Below are positions 1 through 7,809 of a stretch of 64,000 nucleotides of DNA, piece by piece (position 1 is the stretch's first letter; each line of letters opens with the position of its first letter). Under the pieces are notes generated by a model, which saw only the letters and a program-made list of their open reading frames with translations, had not been told where the DNA came from and did not search any database. The DNA is taken from assembly GCA_034423195.1 (NCBI GenBank), contig DAOUIZ010000047.1, positions 49,368 to 113,367 on the forward strand, written 5' to 3'. Both the position numbers and the translations under genes were made by a program. The stretch is from CATOSK01 sp034423195. GTDB taxonomy: Bacteria > Chloroflexota > Dehalococcoidia > Lucifugimonadales > UBA3495.

Positions 1-964
1 TGGTCAGGCTGCCGCCTTCCTCGATGTTGCGGGCGGCTCCGAAGAACCGCTTGGGCGGATACAGGGCTACCGGGTCGATGCCGCCGGAGAGGGTGCGCCC
101 GCTGGTGGGAACCGCCAGGTTGTAGGCCCGGGTCAGGCGGGTGATGCTGTCCAGCAGGATGATGACGTCGCGCCCGGTCTCCACCATGCGCTTGGCCCGC
201 TCCAGGGCCAGCTCGGCGACCCGGCACTGGTCGTCCACGGAGTCGTCGAAGGTGGAGGCGAATACGTCGCCGTGGACGGCCCGCCGCATCTCCGTGACTT
301 CCTCGGGGCGCTCGCCGATGAGGGCGACCATCAGCACGGCTTCCGGGATGCTGACGGAGACGGCGTGGGCGATGTTCTTCAGTATGGTCGTCTTGCCGGC
401 CTTGGGGGGCGACACGATGAGACCGCGCTGGCCCAGGCCGATGGGCGAGAAGAGGTCGATCATCCGGGTGGAAAGGTTGTAGCTCTCGTTCTCCAGGACC
501 AGCATCTGCTCGGGGAAGATGGGGGTCAGGTACTCGAACTGGGTTCGGGAGCGGGAATTGCCCGGCTCCGGTGCCAGATCGTTGACGCTCTCCACGCGGA
601 CCAGTCCGAAGTACCGTTCGCCCTCCTTGGGCGGACGGACCTGGCCGGTGACCGTGTCGCCCGTCTTCAGGCCGAAGCGCCTTATCTGGGACTGGCTGAT
701 GTAAACATCGCTGCCGGTCATGTGATGGGACATCTGGCGCAGAAAGCCGTAGCCCTCGTCCATGATTTCCAGCACGCCGGTGGCGATCAGGTGCTGCTGG
801 TTGGATACGTTCTGGAAGATGCGTCCGATGAGCTCGTCGCGCCGCAGCCCGTTGATGGCCGGGCCGTCTTCCAGGCCGATGCCGTGGGCCACGTCCAGGA
901 GTTCGTCCTTGGACTTGGCTCCGAGGGAGGCCACGTTGATGACAAGCTGGGTGGTGGTAGTCAT
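1..964 (-). CDS. rho: Transcription termination factor Rho (3' end cut off)
   Basis: RNA-dependent ATPase/helicase that terminates transcription. The start ATG at 964-962 has a GAGGTG Shine-Dalgarno 5-6 nt upstream, and 321 codons are readable before the window edge; about 100 residues of a normal Rho are missing. Visible order: N-terminal Rho_N helix-extension region (1-50), cold-shock-like RNA-binding domain (about 58-130), Walker A SPPKAGKT (185-192), GERPEEVTEM (217-226), Walker B VIILLDS (267-273), and SGGIDPVALYPPKRFFGAAR (293-312) leading to the Q-loop. It lies downstream of pyrG on the same strand, and pyrG-rho proximity is common in bacteria. The 260-nt gap between them holds an 8-bp hairpin at 1134-1158 without a T tract. 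Confidence 0.97.
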   Translation of the reverse strand, partial: MTTTTQLVINVASLGAKSKDELLDVAHGIGLEDGPAINGLRRDELIGRIFQNVSNQQHLIATGVLEIMDEGYGFLRQMSHHMTGSDVYISQSQIRRFGLKTGDTVTGQVRPPKEGERYFGLVRVESVNDLAPEPGNSRSRTQFEYLTPIFPEQMLVLENESYNLSTRMIDLFSPIGLGQRGLIVSPPKAGKTTILKNIAHAVSVSIPEAVLMVALIGERPEEVTEMRRAVHGDVFASTFDDSVDDQCRVAELALERAKRMVETGRDVIILLDSITRLTRAYNLAVPTSGRTLSGGIDPVALYPPKRFFGAARNIEEGGSLT

Positions 965-1224
965 ATTCACCTCTGAGTGTCCGTGGGCCGGTTCAGGATT
1001 TGACTCGATAATTGACCGGCTGCCCGCCGGTTGAAGTACCGGCCAGGCTGGGGTGTGATTCCGTTATTGGTTCGTTTCCTTCGGACCGTCGGGTGGCGCC
1101 GCCTTGGCGCGCTGTCCCGGAGGGCGGCGATGCCAGGCAATGCCAATCGGATTGCCTGCTTTCTGCCGCGCTGGAAGGTCGTATGAAAGTGGGACGTTTC
1201 GGGTGGCAGGGTGGTCTTGCGGGT

Positions 1225-2865
1225 CTAGGCTGATTCCTCCAGTGGCAGCGGTCTCTGGCCGCCTTCTCTGACGGTGTCTTTGGCCGCTCCGAAAAACTCG
1301 CGGAAAAGGGGATGGGGCCGGTCGGGGCGGGACTGGAACTCGGGGTGGAACTGTACGCCGACCATGAAGGGGTGGTCCTGCACCTCCGCGACTTCGACCA
1401 GGCTCCCGTCGGGCGACAGGCCGCCAATGGTCAGGCCGGAGGCCTCCAGCCGTTCCCGGTAGTGGTTGTTAAGCTCGAACCGGTGCCGGTGCCGTTCCGT
1501 GACCCGGCTCCGCCCGTAGGCGTGGGCGGTAAGGGTGTTGGGCACCGGGTTGCAGGGATACCCTCCCACCCGCATGGTGCCCCCCTTGTCGGTAATATCC
1601 CGCTGGTCCGGCATGATGTCTATGACCGGGTGGGGGGTCTCCGGGTCCAGTTCCGAGGAGTTGGCCTTCAGTCCCAGGACGTTGCGCGCCCACTCGATAA
1701 CCATAACCTGCATCCCCAGGCAGAGGCCAAGGTAGGGCACTCCCCGTTTTCGGGCATATTCGACCGCCATGATCATCCCCTCCACTCCCCGGGGACCGAA
1801 TCCCCCGGGCACGACAATGCCCCGGGCCGAGGATAGAAGCTCCTCCGGGCCGACCCGTTCCATTTCCTCCGAGTTGACCCACTGGATGTCTATGGCGGTG
1901 TTGTGCGCGGTGCCGGCGTGGCGCAGCGCCTCCCGGACGGAGATGTAGGAGTCCGCCAGCTCCGTGTACTTGCCGACGATGGCGATGGGAATCGAGGTCT
2001 CCAGGGAGCTCATGTGGTCCACCATCTTCCGCCAGTCGGCCATGTCCCGGGAATGGCCGGAATACCCCAGGGACCGTATGAGCAGGTCGCCCAATCCGGC
2101 CTCCTCCAGCATGATGGGGACCTGGTATACGTTGTCCACCGTGGGCAGGGGAATGACGGCGTCCCGGGGCACGTCGCAGAAGAGGGAGAGCTTTTCGACG
2201 ATGGCGGAGTTGACCGGGTGGTCGCTGCGGCAGATGAGGGTGTCGGGCTGGATTCCTATGCTGCGGAGTTCCTTGACGCTGTGCTGGGTGGGCTTGGTCT
2301 TGATTTCCGAGGTGGCGGCGATGTAGGGGAGGAGGGTCAGGTGGACGTAGAAGACGTTGCCTCGTCCAACCTCGTTGCGCATCTGCCGGATGGCTTCGAG
2401 GAAGGGGAGGCCCTCTATATCTCCGACGGTGCCTCCGACCTCCACGACGACCACGTCGACCCCCGATCTCTCCGCCAGTCCCGTCAGCCGCTGCTTGATT
2501 TCGTTGGTCAGGTGCGGGACGGTCTGGATGGTGCCTCCCAGGAACTCGCCCCGCCGCTCCTTGGCGATGAGCTCCATGTAGACCTGTCCGGCGGTGACGT
2601 TGGAGTCCCTGGTCAGCTCCACGTCGATGAAGCGCTCGTAGTGGCCCAGATCCATATCCGTCTCGCCCCCGTCCTTGGTGACGAAGACCTCGCCGTGCTG
2701 GTAGGGAGACATGGTGCCGGGGTCCACGTTCAGGTACGGGTCCAGCTTGACCACGGTGACGGACAGCCCACGGCTCTTGAGGATGCGTCCAATCGAGGCA
2801 ACGCTGATCCCCTTGCCGATGGAGCTGACCACTCCGCCGGTGACGAAGATATACTTGGTGGTCAT
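1225..2865 (-). CDS. pyrG: CTP synthase
   Basis: Makes CTP from UTP, ATP and glutamine, the last step of pyrimidine nucleotide synthesis. 546 aa, the normal full length. The N-terminal synthetase domain starts MTTKYIFVTGGVVSSIGKG with its P-loop-like GKG. The C-terminal class I glutamine amidotransferase domain has nucleophile Cys382 (GLCLGM) and catalytic His507/Glu509 (QFHPEF). A consensus promoter lies about 140 nt upstream (3007-3036). The leader has no obvious pyrG attenuator of the Firmicutes GGGC type. Confidence 0.98.
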   Translation of the reverse strand: MTTKYIFVTGGVVSSIGKGISVASIGRILKSRGLSVTVVKLDPYLNVDPGTMSPYQHGEVFVTKDGGETDMDLGHYERFIDVELTRDSNVTAGQVYMELIAKERRGEFLGGTIQTVPHLTNEIKQRLTGLAERSGVDVVVVEVGGTVGDIEGLPFLEAIRQMRNEVGRGNVFYVHLTLLPYIAATSEIKTKPTQHSVKELRSIGIQPDTLICRSDHPVNSAIVEKLSLFCDVPRDAVIPLPTVDNVYQVPIMLEEAGLGDLLIRSLGYSGHSRDMADWRKMVDHMSSLETSIPIAIVGKYTELADSYISVREALRHAGTAHNTAIDIQWVNSEEMERVGPEELLSSARGIVVPGGFGPRGVEGMIMAVEYARKRGVPYLGLCLGMQVMVIEWARNVLGLKANSSELDPETPHPVIDIMPDQRDITDKGGTMRVGGYPCNPVPNTLTAHAYGRSRVTERHRHRFELNNHYRERLEASGLTIGGLSPDGSLVEVAEVQDHPFMVGVQFHPEFQSRPDRPHPLFREFFGAAKDTVREGGQRPLPLEESA

Positions 2866-3006
2866 GCGGAGGTCATGCTTTGATACTGAGCAAGTTAGCC
2901 GGAAGGGCTCAGATTACCGGCTGAGCGCCTGAAGCGGGAAACGGAGCAGGTTCTAAAAGGAAGGACGCCTTGAGGGGAGGAAACCGAAACACTGGCGTCT
3001 TTCCCG

Positions 3007-3036
3007 ATTATATTGTCGCAAATCAAAAGGTGTCAA
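3007..3036 (-). promoter_or_regulatory. Sigma70-type promoter for pyrG
   Basis: On the minus strand a perfect -35 TTGACA (3036-3031), an 18-nt spacer and a perfect -10 TATAAT (3012-3007) point at pyrG. The predicted transcript start near 3000 gives a 5' leader of about 135 nt. It is among the strongest promoter-like matches in the window. Confidence 0.75.
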
Positions 3037-3354
3037 GCTGCGGAATGACATCCCGGCAGGACAATCCCACCAAGCCCGGCTGCATCCCGTCACCCAACCC
3101 TCCCGTCATCACCCCGAGCCCGCACCCGCGCATAAACCCGTAATCCCTCCCCCTCAGCAACCGCTGCCGGAGCAACTCTCTCCGCACACTAACGTCACTC
3201 CCGCCTCCCTCTCTCCCGTCAATCCCGCGCAGAGCCTGCCCCTGGCGACTGAGGAGGGACGACGAAGGAGGGAAAGGGGCGGGAATCCAGACCCCCGTAA
3301 TCCCTACCCCCTTGGCAACCGCTGCCGGAGCAAACCCACACTACCGGCACACCC

Positions 3355-3428
3355 GCGACGAACTCCGCGCGACAGCCGCTGGCGTTGAGGCAAGCCTGCC
3401 CCCGCGCAGGCGGGGGTTACCTTGCGCC
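3355..3428. repeat. Dispersed palindromic repeat, copy 1 of a 74-bp pair
   Basis: This copy is nearly identical (about 3 mismatches over 74 bp) to 12534-12608. It contains the palindrome CCTGCCCCCGCGCAGGCGGG between the half-motifs GGCAAG and TTACCTTGCGCC. It sits in the 640-bp gap between pyrG and the hydrolase. Apart from the pyrG promoter, the rest of that gap is C-rich non-coding DNA with two copies of GCAACCGCTGCCGGAGCAA (3156 and 3315) and no credible gene. Confidence 0.75.
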
Positions 3429-3503
3429 GGCGGCGGAGTCGCAAAGTGCGCGCGCCCCCGTCGCAGGGCGGCGGCGGTGTAGTATCATGGGCGGGAAGTT
3501 TTG

Positions 3504-4382
3504 ATGGCTCCCCCGGCGGGAAAGACCAACGTCCCTCCGCCCCGGGAGCGGTTCTCCAAGGCAGGTGTTCTTATGGTGGAAGCTGCGGCTACCGGCCACC
3601 GGGAGCGGATGGTCCCGGTGCAGGGCGGAAAGTTCAACGTGCAGGTGGTGGAGGGCGGAAGCGGCCCCGGCCTGGTCTACCTGCATGGGGCCGGCGGGTT
3701 CACCGGCTGGGCTCCCTTCCTGGAGCGGCTGTCGCAGAAGTACCGCGTCGTCGCGCCGGCCCATCCCGGCGTGGCTGCCAGCGAGGGCCTGGAACACCTG
3801 GACAATCTCTGGGACCTGGTCCTCTTCTACGAGGAATTGCTCCAGGAGCTGGGGTTGGAACGGCCGGCCCTGCTGGGACATTCCTACGGCGGGATGCTGG
3901 CGGCGGAGCTGGCGGCCCACCGCCCCGACCGGGTGTCGAAGCTGGTCCTGGCCGCCCCCCTGGGGCTGTGGCTGGAGGATACTCCGGTGGCCGACTTCTT
4001 CGTGCTGACGCCTTCCGAACGGGACCCCCTGCTCTGGCACGACCCCCAGTCGGAGGTTGCCCAGGCCTACGGGCGGCGGCCCGAGGACCCGGTGGAGCGC
4101 ATGGAGGCGGACCTGGACCGCACCAAGACCCTGTCGGCGGTGGGCAAGTTCGTCTGGCCCATCCCCGACAGGGGGCTGCCCAAGCGGGCCCACCGGATCA
4201 CCATGCCCACGCTGCTGCTTTGGGGAGACTCGGACGGAATCGTCCCGCCCGCCTACGGCCCGGCGTTCAGGGACCTGCTGCCCAATGCTATACTCGAAGT
4301 GATCGAACGGTGCGGGCACATTCCGCAGATGGAGCGTCCCGACGCTTTCCACGCAGCCGTCGAGGCTTTCCTGGAGAGTTGA
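3504..4382 (+). CDS. Alpha/beta-fold hydrolase
   Basis: Hydrolase of unknown substrate with a complete alpha/beta-hydrolase triad: nucleophile Ser127 in GHSYGG, acid in GDSDG (242-244) and His272 in CGHIPQMERP. The oxyanion region is HGAGGF near residue 61. 292 aa from ATG 3504. A TTG at 3501 adds one residue, and ATG 3573 is an alternative that would remove a 23-residue, Pro/basic N-terminal tail. No strong ribosome site separates these choices. The stop codon lies inside a 13-bp tandem repeat. The closest general match is the esterase/C-C hydrolase-like branch; the substrate cannot be told from sequence. Confidence 0.85.
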   Translation: MAPPAGKTNVPPPRERFSKAGVLMVEAAATGHRERMVPVQGGKFNVQVVEGGSGPGLVYLHGAGGFTGWAPFLERLSQKYRVVAPAHPGVAASEGLEHLDNLWDLVLFYEELLQELGLERPALLGHSYGGMLAAELAAHRPDRVSKLVLAAPLGLWLEDTPVADFFVLTPSERDPLLWHDPQSEVAQAYGRRPEDPVERMEADLDRTKTLSAVGKFVWPIPDRGLPKRAHRITMPTLLLWGDSDGIVPPAYGPAFRDLLPNAILEVIERCGHIPQMERPDAFHAAVEAFLES

Positions 4383-4410
4383 CCCCGAAAGTTGACCCCG
4401 AAAGTTGACG
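4377..4410 (+). repeat. 13-bp tandem repeat over a stop codon
   Basis: AGTTGACCCCGAA is repeated at 4377, 4390 and, partially, 4403. The first unit contains the TGA stop of the upstream hydrolase. Slippage here would not alter the protein, since the stop is in the first unit. Confidence 0.85.
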
Positions 4411-4495
4411 GTGTGTTCCCCGCGATGCCCGGCATCCGGTTTTAATTCAAGCCCAATTTGATCCAGGACCAACACTTCAACACAAGGACTGGAAC

Positions 4496-5020
4496 ATGGC
4501 CATCAGCCAGACAATGCAGGACGCTTTCAACCAGCACATCAACCACGAGTTTTACGCTTCCTACCTGTATCTATCCATGTCGGCCTACTGCGAGTCCATC
4601 AACCTGCCCGGGTTCGCCCACTGGATGCGGATCCAGAGCCAGGAAGAGTATTCCCACGCCATGAAGCTGTACGACTTCCTGCTGGACCGGGACGGGAAGG
4701 TGGCCCTGTTGCCCATCGCCCAGCCCGCCCTGGAGTTCGCGTCGGTCCATGACGTGATGCAGCAGACCCTGGACCACGAGCGCAGCGTCACCGGCCTCAT
4801 CAACGACCTGTACGGCAAGGCCATGTCCGAGGGAGACTACGCGGCGCAGGTGCACCTGCAGTGGTTCATCACCGAGCAGATTGAGGAAGAGAAGGTCGCC
4901 GGCGAACTGGTGGAGCAGCTGAATCTCATCGGCGACCGTGGGGACGCCCTGCTGTTCATGGACCGGGAGCTTGCGGCCCGCACCCTCGCCCCCGACCCGG
5001 CCGGAACGGGAGCTACCTAG
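4496..5020 (+). CDS. ftn: Non-haem bacterial ferritin
   Basis: Cytosolic 24-subunit iron-storage protein with ferroxidase activity. 174 aa. All ferroxidase ligands are present one position beyond E. coli FtnA numbering: Glu18, Tyr25, Glu51, His54, Glu95, Gln128 and Glu131. The family signature WFITEQIEEE (123-132) is intact. An AAGGA-type ribosome site precedes ATG 4496. A small GTG-started gene and a DinB-fold gene follow closely on the same strand, so they may be cotranscribed. No Fur-box-like operator was recognised upstream. Confidence 0.95.
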   Translation: MAISQTMQDAFNQHINHEFYASYLYLSMSAYCESINLPGFAHWMRIQSQEEYSHAMKLYDFLLDRDGKVALLPIAQPALEFASVHDVMQQTLDHERSVTGLINDLYGKAMSEGDYAAQVHLQWFITEQIEEEKVAGELVEQLNLIGDRGDALLFMDRELAARTLAPDPAGTGAT

Positions 5021-5025
5021 GGGCT

Positions 5026-5217
5026 GTGGTTATTGCATGGGAACTGTGGCAAACCCGCCACGACCGTCTGCGGGACAGAGCGTTGAAGGAGCTCTTTCCG
5101 GCGATGCCGGATGACGACAGGAATGAGCTTTTTAGTTTCCTCAAGGAAGGCCGGACCTATGAAGATTGGTTGAAGAGCCGTCAAGAGTCCAACGGGTCGG
5201 CCGTCTCCGAAAAGTAA
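5026..5217 (+). CDS. Small uncharacterised protein
   Basis: 63 aa from GTG 5026, starting 5 nt after the ferritin stop, which suggests translational coupling. It is acidic/basic mixed and predicted helical, with many Arg/Glu/Asp, no Cys pair, signal or membrane segment. Family not recognised. It fills the otherwise empty gap between ferritin and the DinB-fold gene in a consistent reading direction, which supports it being real. The GTG start is uncertain. Confidence 0.5.
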   Translation: MVIAWELWQTRHDRLRDRALKELFPAMPDDDRNELFSFLKEGRTYEDWLKSRQESNGSAVSEK

Positions 5218-5234
5218 AGGATGTCGGTTTTATC

Positions 5235-5789
5235 ATGAATCTGAACCAGTTTATCGAAGACTCCCTCAACCAGGAGAGCCGCCTGCTGCGGGAGATGGTC
5301 GAGGACCTGGCGCCCGAGGACCTGTCCTGGCAGCCGGGCCCGGAGTCCAACCCCATCGGCTGGACCCTCTGGCACATGATCCGGGTCGAGGATATGTGGG
5401 TCCAGTTCTTCGCCCAGCGCCAGGTCGAGCTGTGGGAGCGGGAGGGCTGGCACGAAAAGTTCGGCCTGCCCACCCGGGACAACGGGTTCAACCACACACC
5501 CCGGCAGGTGGCTGACTTTCCGCCGTTGGACCTGGGGCTCCTGCTGGAGTACGGGGACGCGGTGCGGGCGGCGACCCTGGAGTTCCTGCGCAGCCGGGAC
5601 GAGGCCGGCATGGAGGAAATGCCCCGGGCGGACCGTCCCGATGTCTGGTGGCACAGCTTTTCCGTCGGAGCCATGTTCCGCCAGTTGGTGGGCGAGTTCT
5701 ACCAGCACCTGGGGCAGATCTCCTACCTGCGGGGACTGAAGCGGGGATTTGACGCGGTATCCGGTGAGTACGCCACCCCGCGCAGCTAG
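5235..5789 (+). CDS. DinB-superfamily protein
   Basis: 184 aa four-helix-bundle protein of the DinB/YfiT-like superfamily, members of which are metal-dependent transferases, often thiol-using. Conserved features are His47 in TLWHMIRVEDMW and His157 in GEFYQHLGQISYLRG, two of the usual metal-binding histidines. ATG 5235 is preferred because the superfamily starts at this helix; an upstream in-frame TTG at 5166 would overlap the previous gene. AAAGGA lies about 14 nt upstream, slightly far. Substrate unknown. Confidence 0.85.
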   Translation: MNLNQFIEDSLNQESRLLREMVEDLAPEDLSWQPGPESNPIGWTLWHMIRVEDMWVQFFAQRQVELWEREGWHEKFGLPTRDNGFNHTPRQVADFPPLDLGLLLEYGDAVRAATLEFLRSRDEAGMEEMPRADRPDVWWHSFSVGAMFRQLVGEFYQHLGQISYLRGLKRGFDAVSGEYATPRS

Positions 5790-5818
5790 CCTCCCAACCT
5801 CTCCCGCAGACCGTTGAG

Positions 5819-5850
5819 GCCGCCACCCCGATAGGATGGCGGCTTTTCCT
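5819..5850 (+). terminator. Rho-independent terminator
   Basis: A 7-bp stem GCCGCCA/TGGCGGC with an 11-nt loop is followed by TTTTCCTTT. It sits just after the DinB gene and between convergent genes, so it should end the ferritin-DinB transcript. Confidence 0.75.
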
Positions 5851-5871
5851 TTGTCCGCTGGGATCAGGGGG

Positions 5872-6339
5872 TCAACCCGCCGGAATTTCGGGTTCCACCA
5901 GCAGCCGGAGCAGTTCCAGGCATTCCTGCCAGCCCAGGGCGCAGAAGTCCGGCGGAATCTGGGGAGGAATCCCGGTCTGCTCGACGGTGACGCGGGTGCC
6001 GGCGATGTTGGTCTCCAGCCGCACGTCCGTTTCCATAACCCCCGGCAGGGCGGGATCATCGAAGACGCAGGTGGAGCGGATGCGCCGGTGGGGGTCCAGC
6101 TCCAGGAATGTCCCTCCAAAGGAATGGGATTCGCCGGCGCCGAAGTTGGTGAAAGTGGCCCGGTAGCTCCCTCCTTCCCGGGAGTCCAGGTGATGAATCG
6201 TCGCGGTGAAGCCGTTGGGAGGCCACCACTTTGCCAGCGCCGCCGGGTCCAGGAAGGCCCGGTACACCCGCTCTGCCGGGGCGCGGACGATAACGGACAC
6301 GCGGGCGGAGCCGCCTTGGGATTGGGTCGGTTCGGACAT
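5872..6339 (-). CDS. SRPBCC/AHSA1-type START-domain protein
   Basis: 155 aa helix-grip-fold protein of the AHSA1 (Hsp90 ATPase activator homologue-like) branch of SRPBCC. Typical motifs are VIVRAPAERVYRAFLDPAAL with the WW pair (about 38-39), a central EGGSYRATF strand and the long C-terminal helix ending CLELLRLLVEPE. Such proteins bind hydrophobic ligands; the ligand is unknown. It starts 21 nt after the MscS gene stop on the same strand, so the two are probably cotranscribed. Confidence 0.85.
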   Translation of the reverse strand: MSEPTQSQGGSARVSVIVRAPAERVYRAFLDPAALAKWWPPNGFTATIHHLDSREGGSYRATFTNFGAGESHSFGGTFLELDPHRRIRSTCVFDDPALPGVMETDVRLETNIAGTRVTVEQTGIPPQIPPDFCALGWQECLELLRLLVEPEIPAG

Positions 6340-6360
6340 GGAAAACTCTCCTGCTCCCGC

Positions 6361-7623
6361 TCAGATCCCCGGTCCGTCGGGGCCGAATCCTTCGGGAGCG
6401 CCCCCCGGGGAATCGGGGAAGACGTGGGTGCCGGTCCGCGGCGCGGTTCGCCGGATGCGCCGCCGGGGGCGCGGTCGGTTCCCGTATGAGTTCCCGTCGG
6501 ATGGCTGGGCGGCGGCCGAAGCGGCGGGTGACGGCGGCCCGTTGGGCGTCCACTCCGGCGGAAACTGGAGCGTGCGTACCGGGTAGTTGATGACGATCCC
6601 CTCCTCCAGCAGCCGCCGGTGCAGGTCCTGCATCAGCCGCGTCCGCAGCGGAAAGCTGGCCAGCCGGTCCCGTGCCTGGACGAACAGCCAGAAGTCCACG
6701 TTGGAGTCCCCGAAGCTCTCGAAGCCGAACCACCCGCCGTACTCCTTCACCGCGTTGGGATCCGTGTCCAGCACCTGGTCCATGACCTCCTGGCACACCT
6801 CCTCCACCACCCGCAGGTCGCTTTCGTAGGCCACGCCGCAGGGCAGGTAGACGTTCATCTCCGGCTGGGGCTCCTGGTAGTTGGTGATGATGGTCTCCGC
6901 AAAGCGGGAATTGGGGATGACCACCAGGTTGTTGCCCCAGGTGCGGAGGCGGGTGCTGCGCCAGCTCACGTCCAGGACGTATCCGGCGACCCCGCTCTCC
7001 AGCTCGATGTAGTCCCCGGGAGAGACCACCCCCTCCGTCAGCACGTAGGTCCCCGCGAAGATGTTGGACAGCGTCGGCTGCACCGCCAGGGCCACCGCCA
7101 GCCCGCCCAGGCCCAGCCCCGCGATGAGGGGGCTGATGTTCACGTTCAGCTGGTCCAGCGCCACCAGGATACCCAGCGCAATGACCATTCCGGTGGCGAC
7201 GCGCCGGGCCAGGGGGATGAGGCGGTCGTCCAGCTCCGACTTGGTATGGGGGGCGATCTCCTCGGCATACCAACCCGAAACCGCGCCGATGCCCTGGGTG
7301 ATTATCCAGCCCAGGACGAAGATGGCGGTCAGCCGTGCGCCGATATTGATGATGTCCAGGGCGGTCTGGGGAAGGTCCCACGGCAGGACGATGGCCAGGT
7401 AGATGGCCACCAGCAGGACGGCCAGGTTCACCGGCGCCCGCGTGGCGATGATGATCCGCGCGTCCAGGCTGGTGGGGGTCCGGCTGGTGATGCGTATCAC
7501 CAGCGGATACACCGCCTTGTGAATGACGAAGGCCACCAGCGCCCCGCCAAGAACAATCATGGCGGACACAGTGGCCAGCCATCCAACGTGATTCAGGCCG
7601 TATTGCGCGAGAAATGCTTCCAT
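6361..7623 (-). CDS. MscS-family mechanosensitive channel
   Basis: 420 aa small-conductance mechanosensitive channel. Membrane segments lie near residues 14-36, 70-90 and 98-118. The pore helix has the Gly/Ala-rich pattern GLGGLAVALAVQPTLSNIFA followed by the MscS beta-domain start GDYIELESGVAGYV. The C-terminal tail (about 370-420) is a Pro/Arg-rich extension. Such channels release solutes during hypo-osmotic shock. An extended -10 promoter lies about 50 nt upstream. Confidence 0.93.
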   Translation of the reverse strand: MEAFLAQYGLNHVGWLATVSAMIVLGGALVAFVIHKAVYPLVIRITSRTPTSLDARIIIATRAPVNLAVLLVAIYLAIVLPWDLPQTALDIINIGARLTAIFVLGWIITQGIGAVSGWYAEEIAPHTKSELDDRLIPLARRVATGMVIALGILVALDQLNVNISPLIAGLGLGGLAVALAVQPTLSNIFAGTYVLTEGVVSPGDYIELESGVAGYVLDVSWRSTRLRTWGNNLVVIPNSRFAETIITNYQEPQPEMNVYLPCGVAYESDLRVVEEVCQEVMDQVLDTDPNAVKEYGGWFGFESFGDSNVDFWLFVQARDRLASFPLRTRLMQDLHRRLLEEGIVINYPVRTLQFPPEWTPNGPPSPAASAAAQPSDGNSYGNRPRPRRRIRRTAPRTGTHVFPDSPGGAPEGFGPDGPGI

Positions 7624-7682
7624 AGAGGGGAGAGTCCCATCCGTTGCGGCCCTCCTTCAACAAGAGGGCCGGCTTGAGAAAA

Positions 7683-7691
7683 ATTATAGCA
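7683..7691 (-). promoter_or_regulatory. Extended -10 promoter for the MscS gene
   Basis: The minus strand reads TGCTATAAT, an extended -10 (TGnTATAAT), about 60 nt before the MscS start. No -35 match at the right spacing, as is usual for extended -10 promoters. Confidence 0.55.
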
Positions 7692-7732
7692 TTGGCGTAG
7701 GTTAGAACCGCCCCGGAAGGGAGTTTTGTTGC

Positions 7733-7741
7733 TGTTATAAT
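7733..7741 (+). promoter_or_regulatory. Extended -10 promoter for the AAA/TOPRIM gene
   Basis: TGTTATAAT is a perfect extended -10, with a predicted start near 7748 and a 60-nt leader to the ATPase gene at 7810. It is divergent from the MscS promoter about 45 bp away. Confidence 0.55.
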
Positions 7742-7809
7742 CCGGGTGCAGCATCCGTCGGCGCACTCGGCGCACCATAAAGAAGCCTTGAGACCTGGAG
7801 GTAACCATC

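Noticed and set aside
4377..4410. Phase-variable tract affecting the hydrolase
   Set aside because: The 13-bp repeat starts at the stop codon, so changes in copy number leave the protein unchanged.
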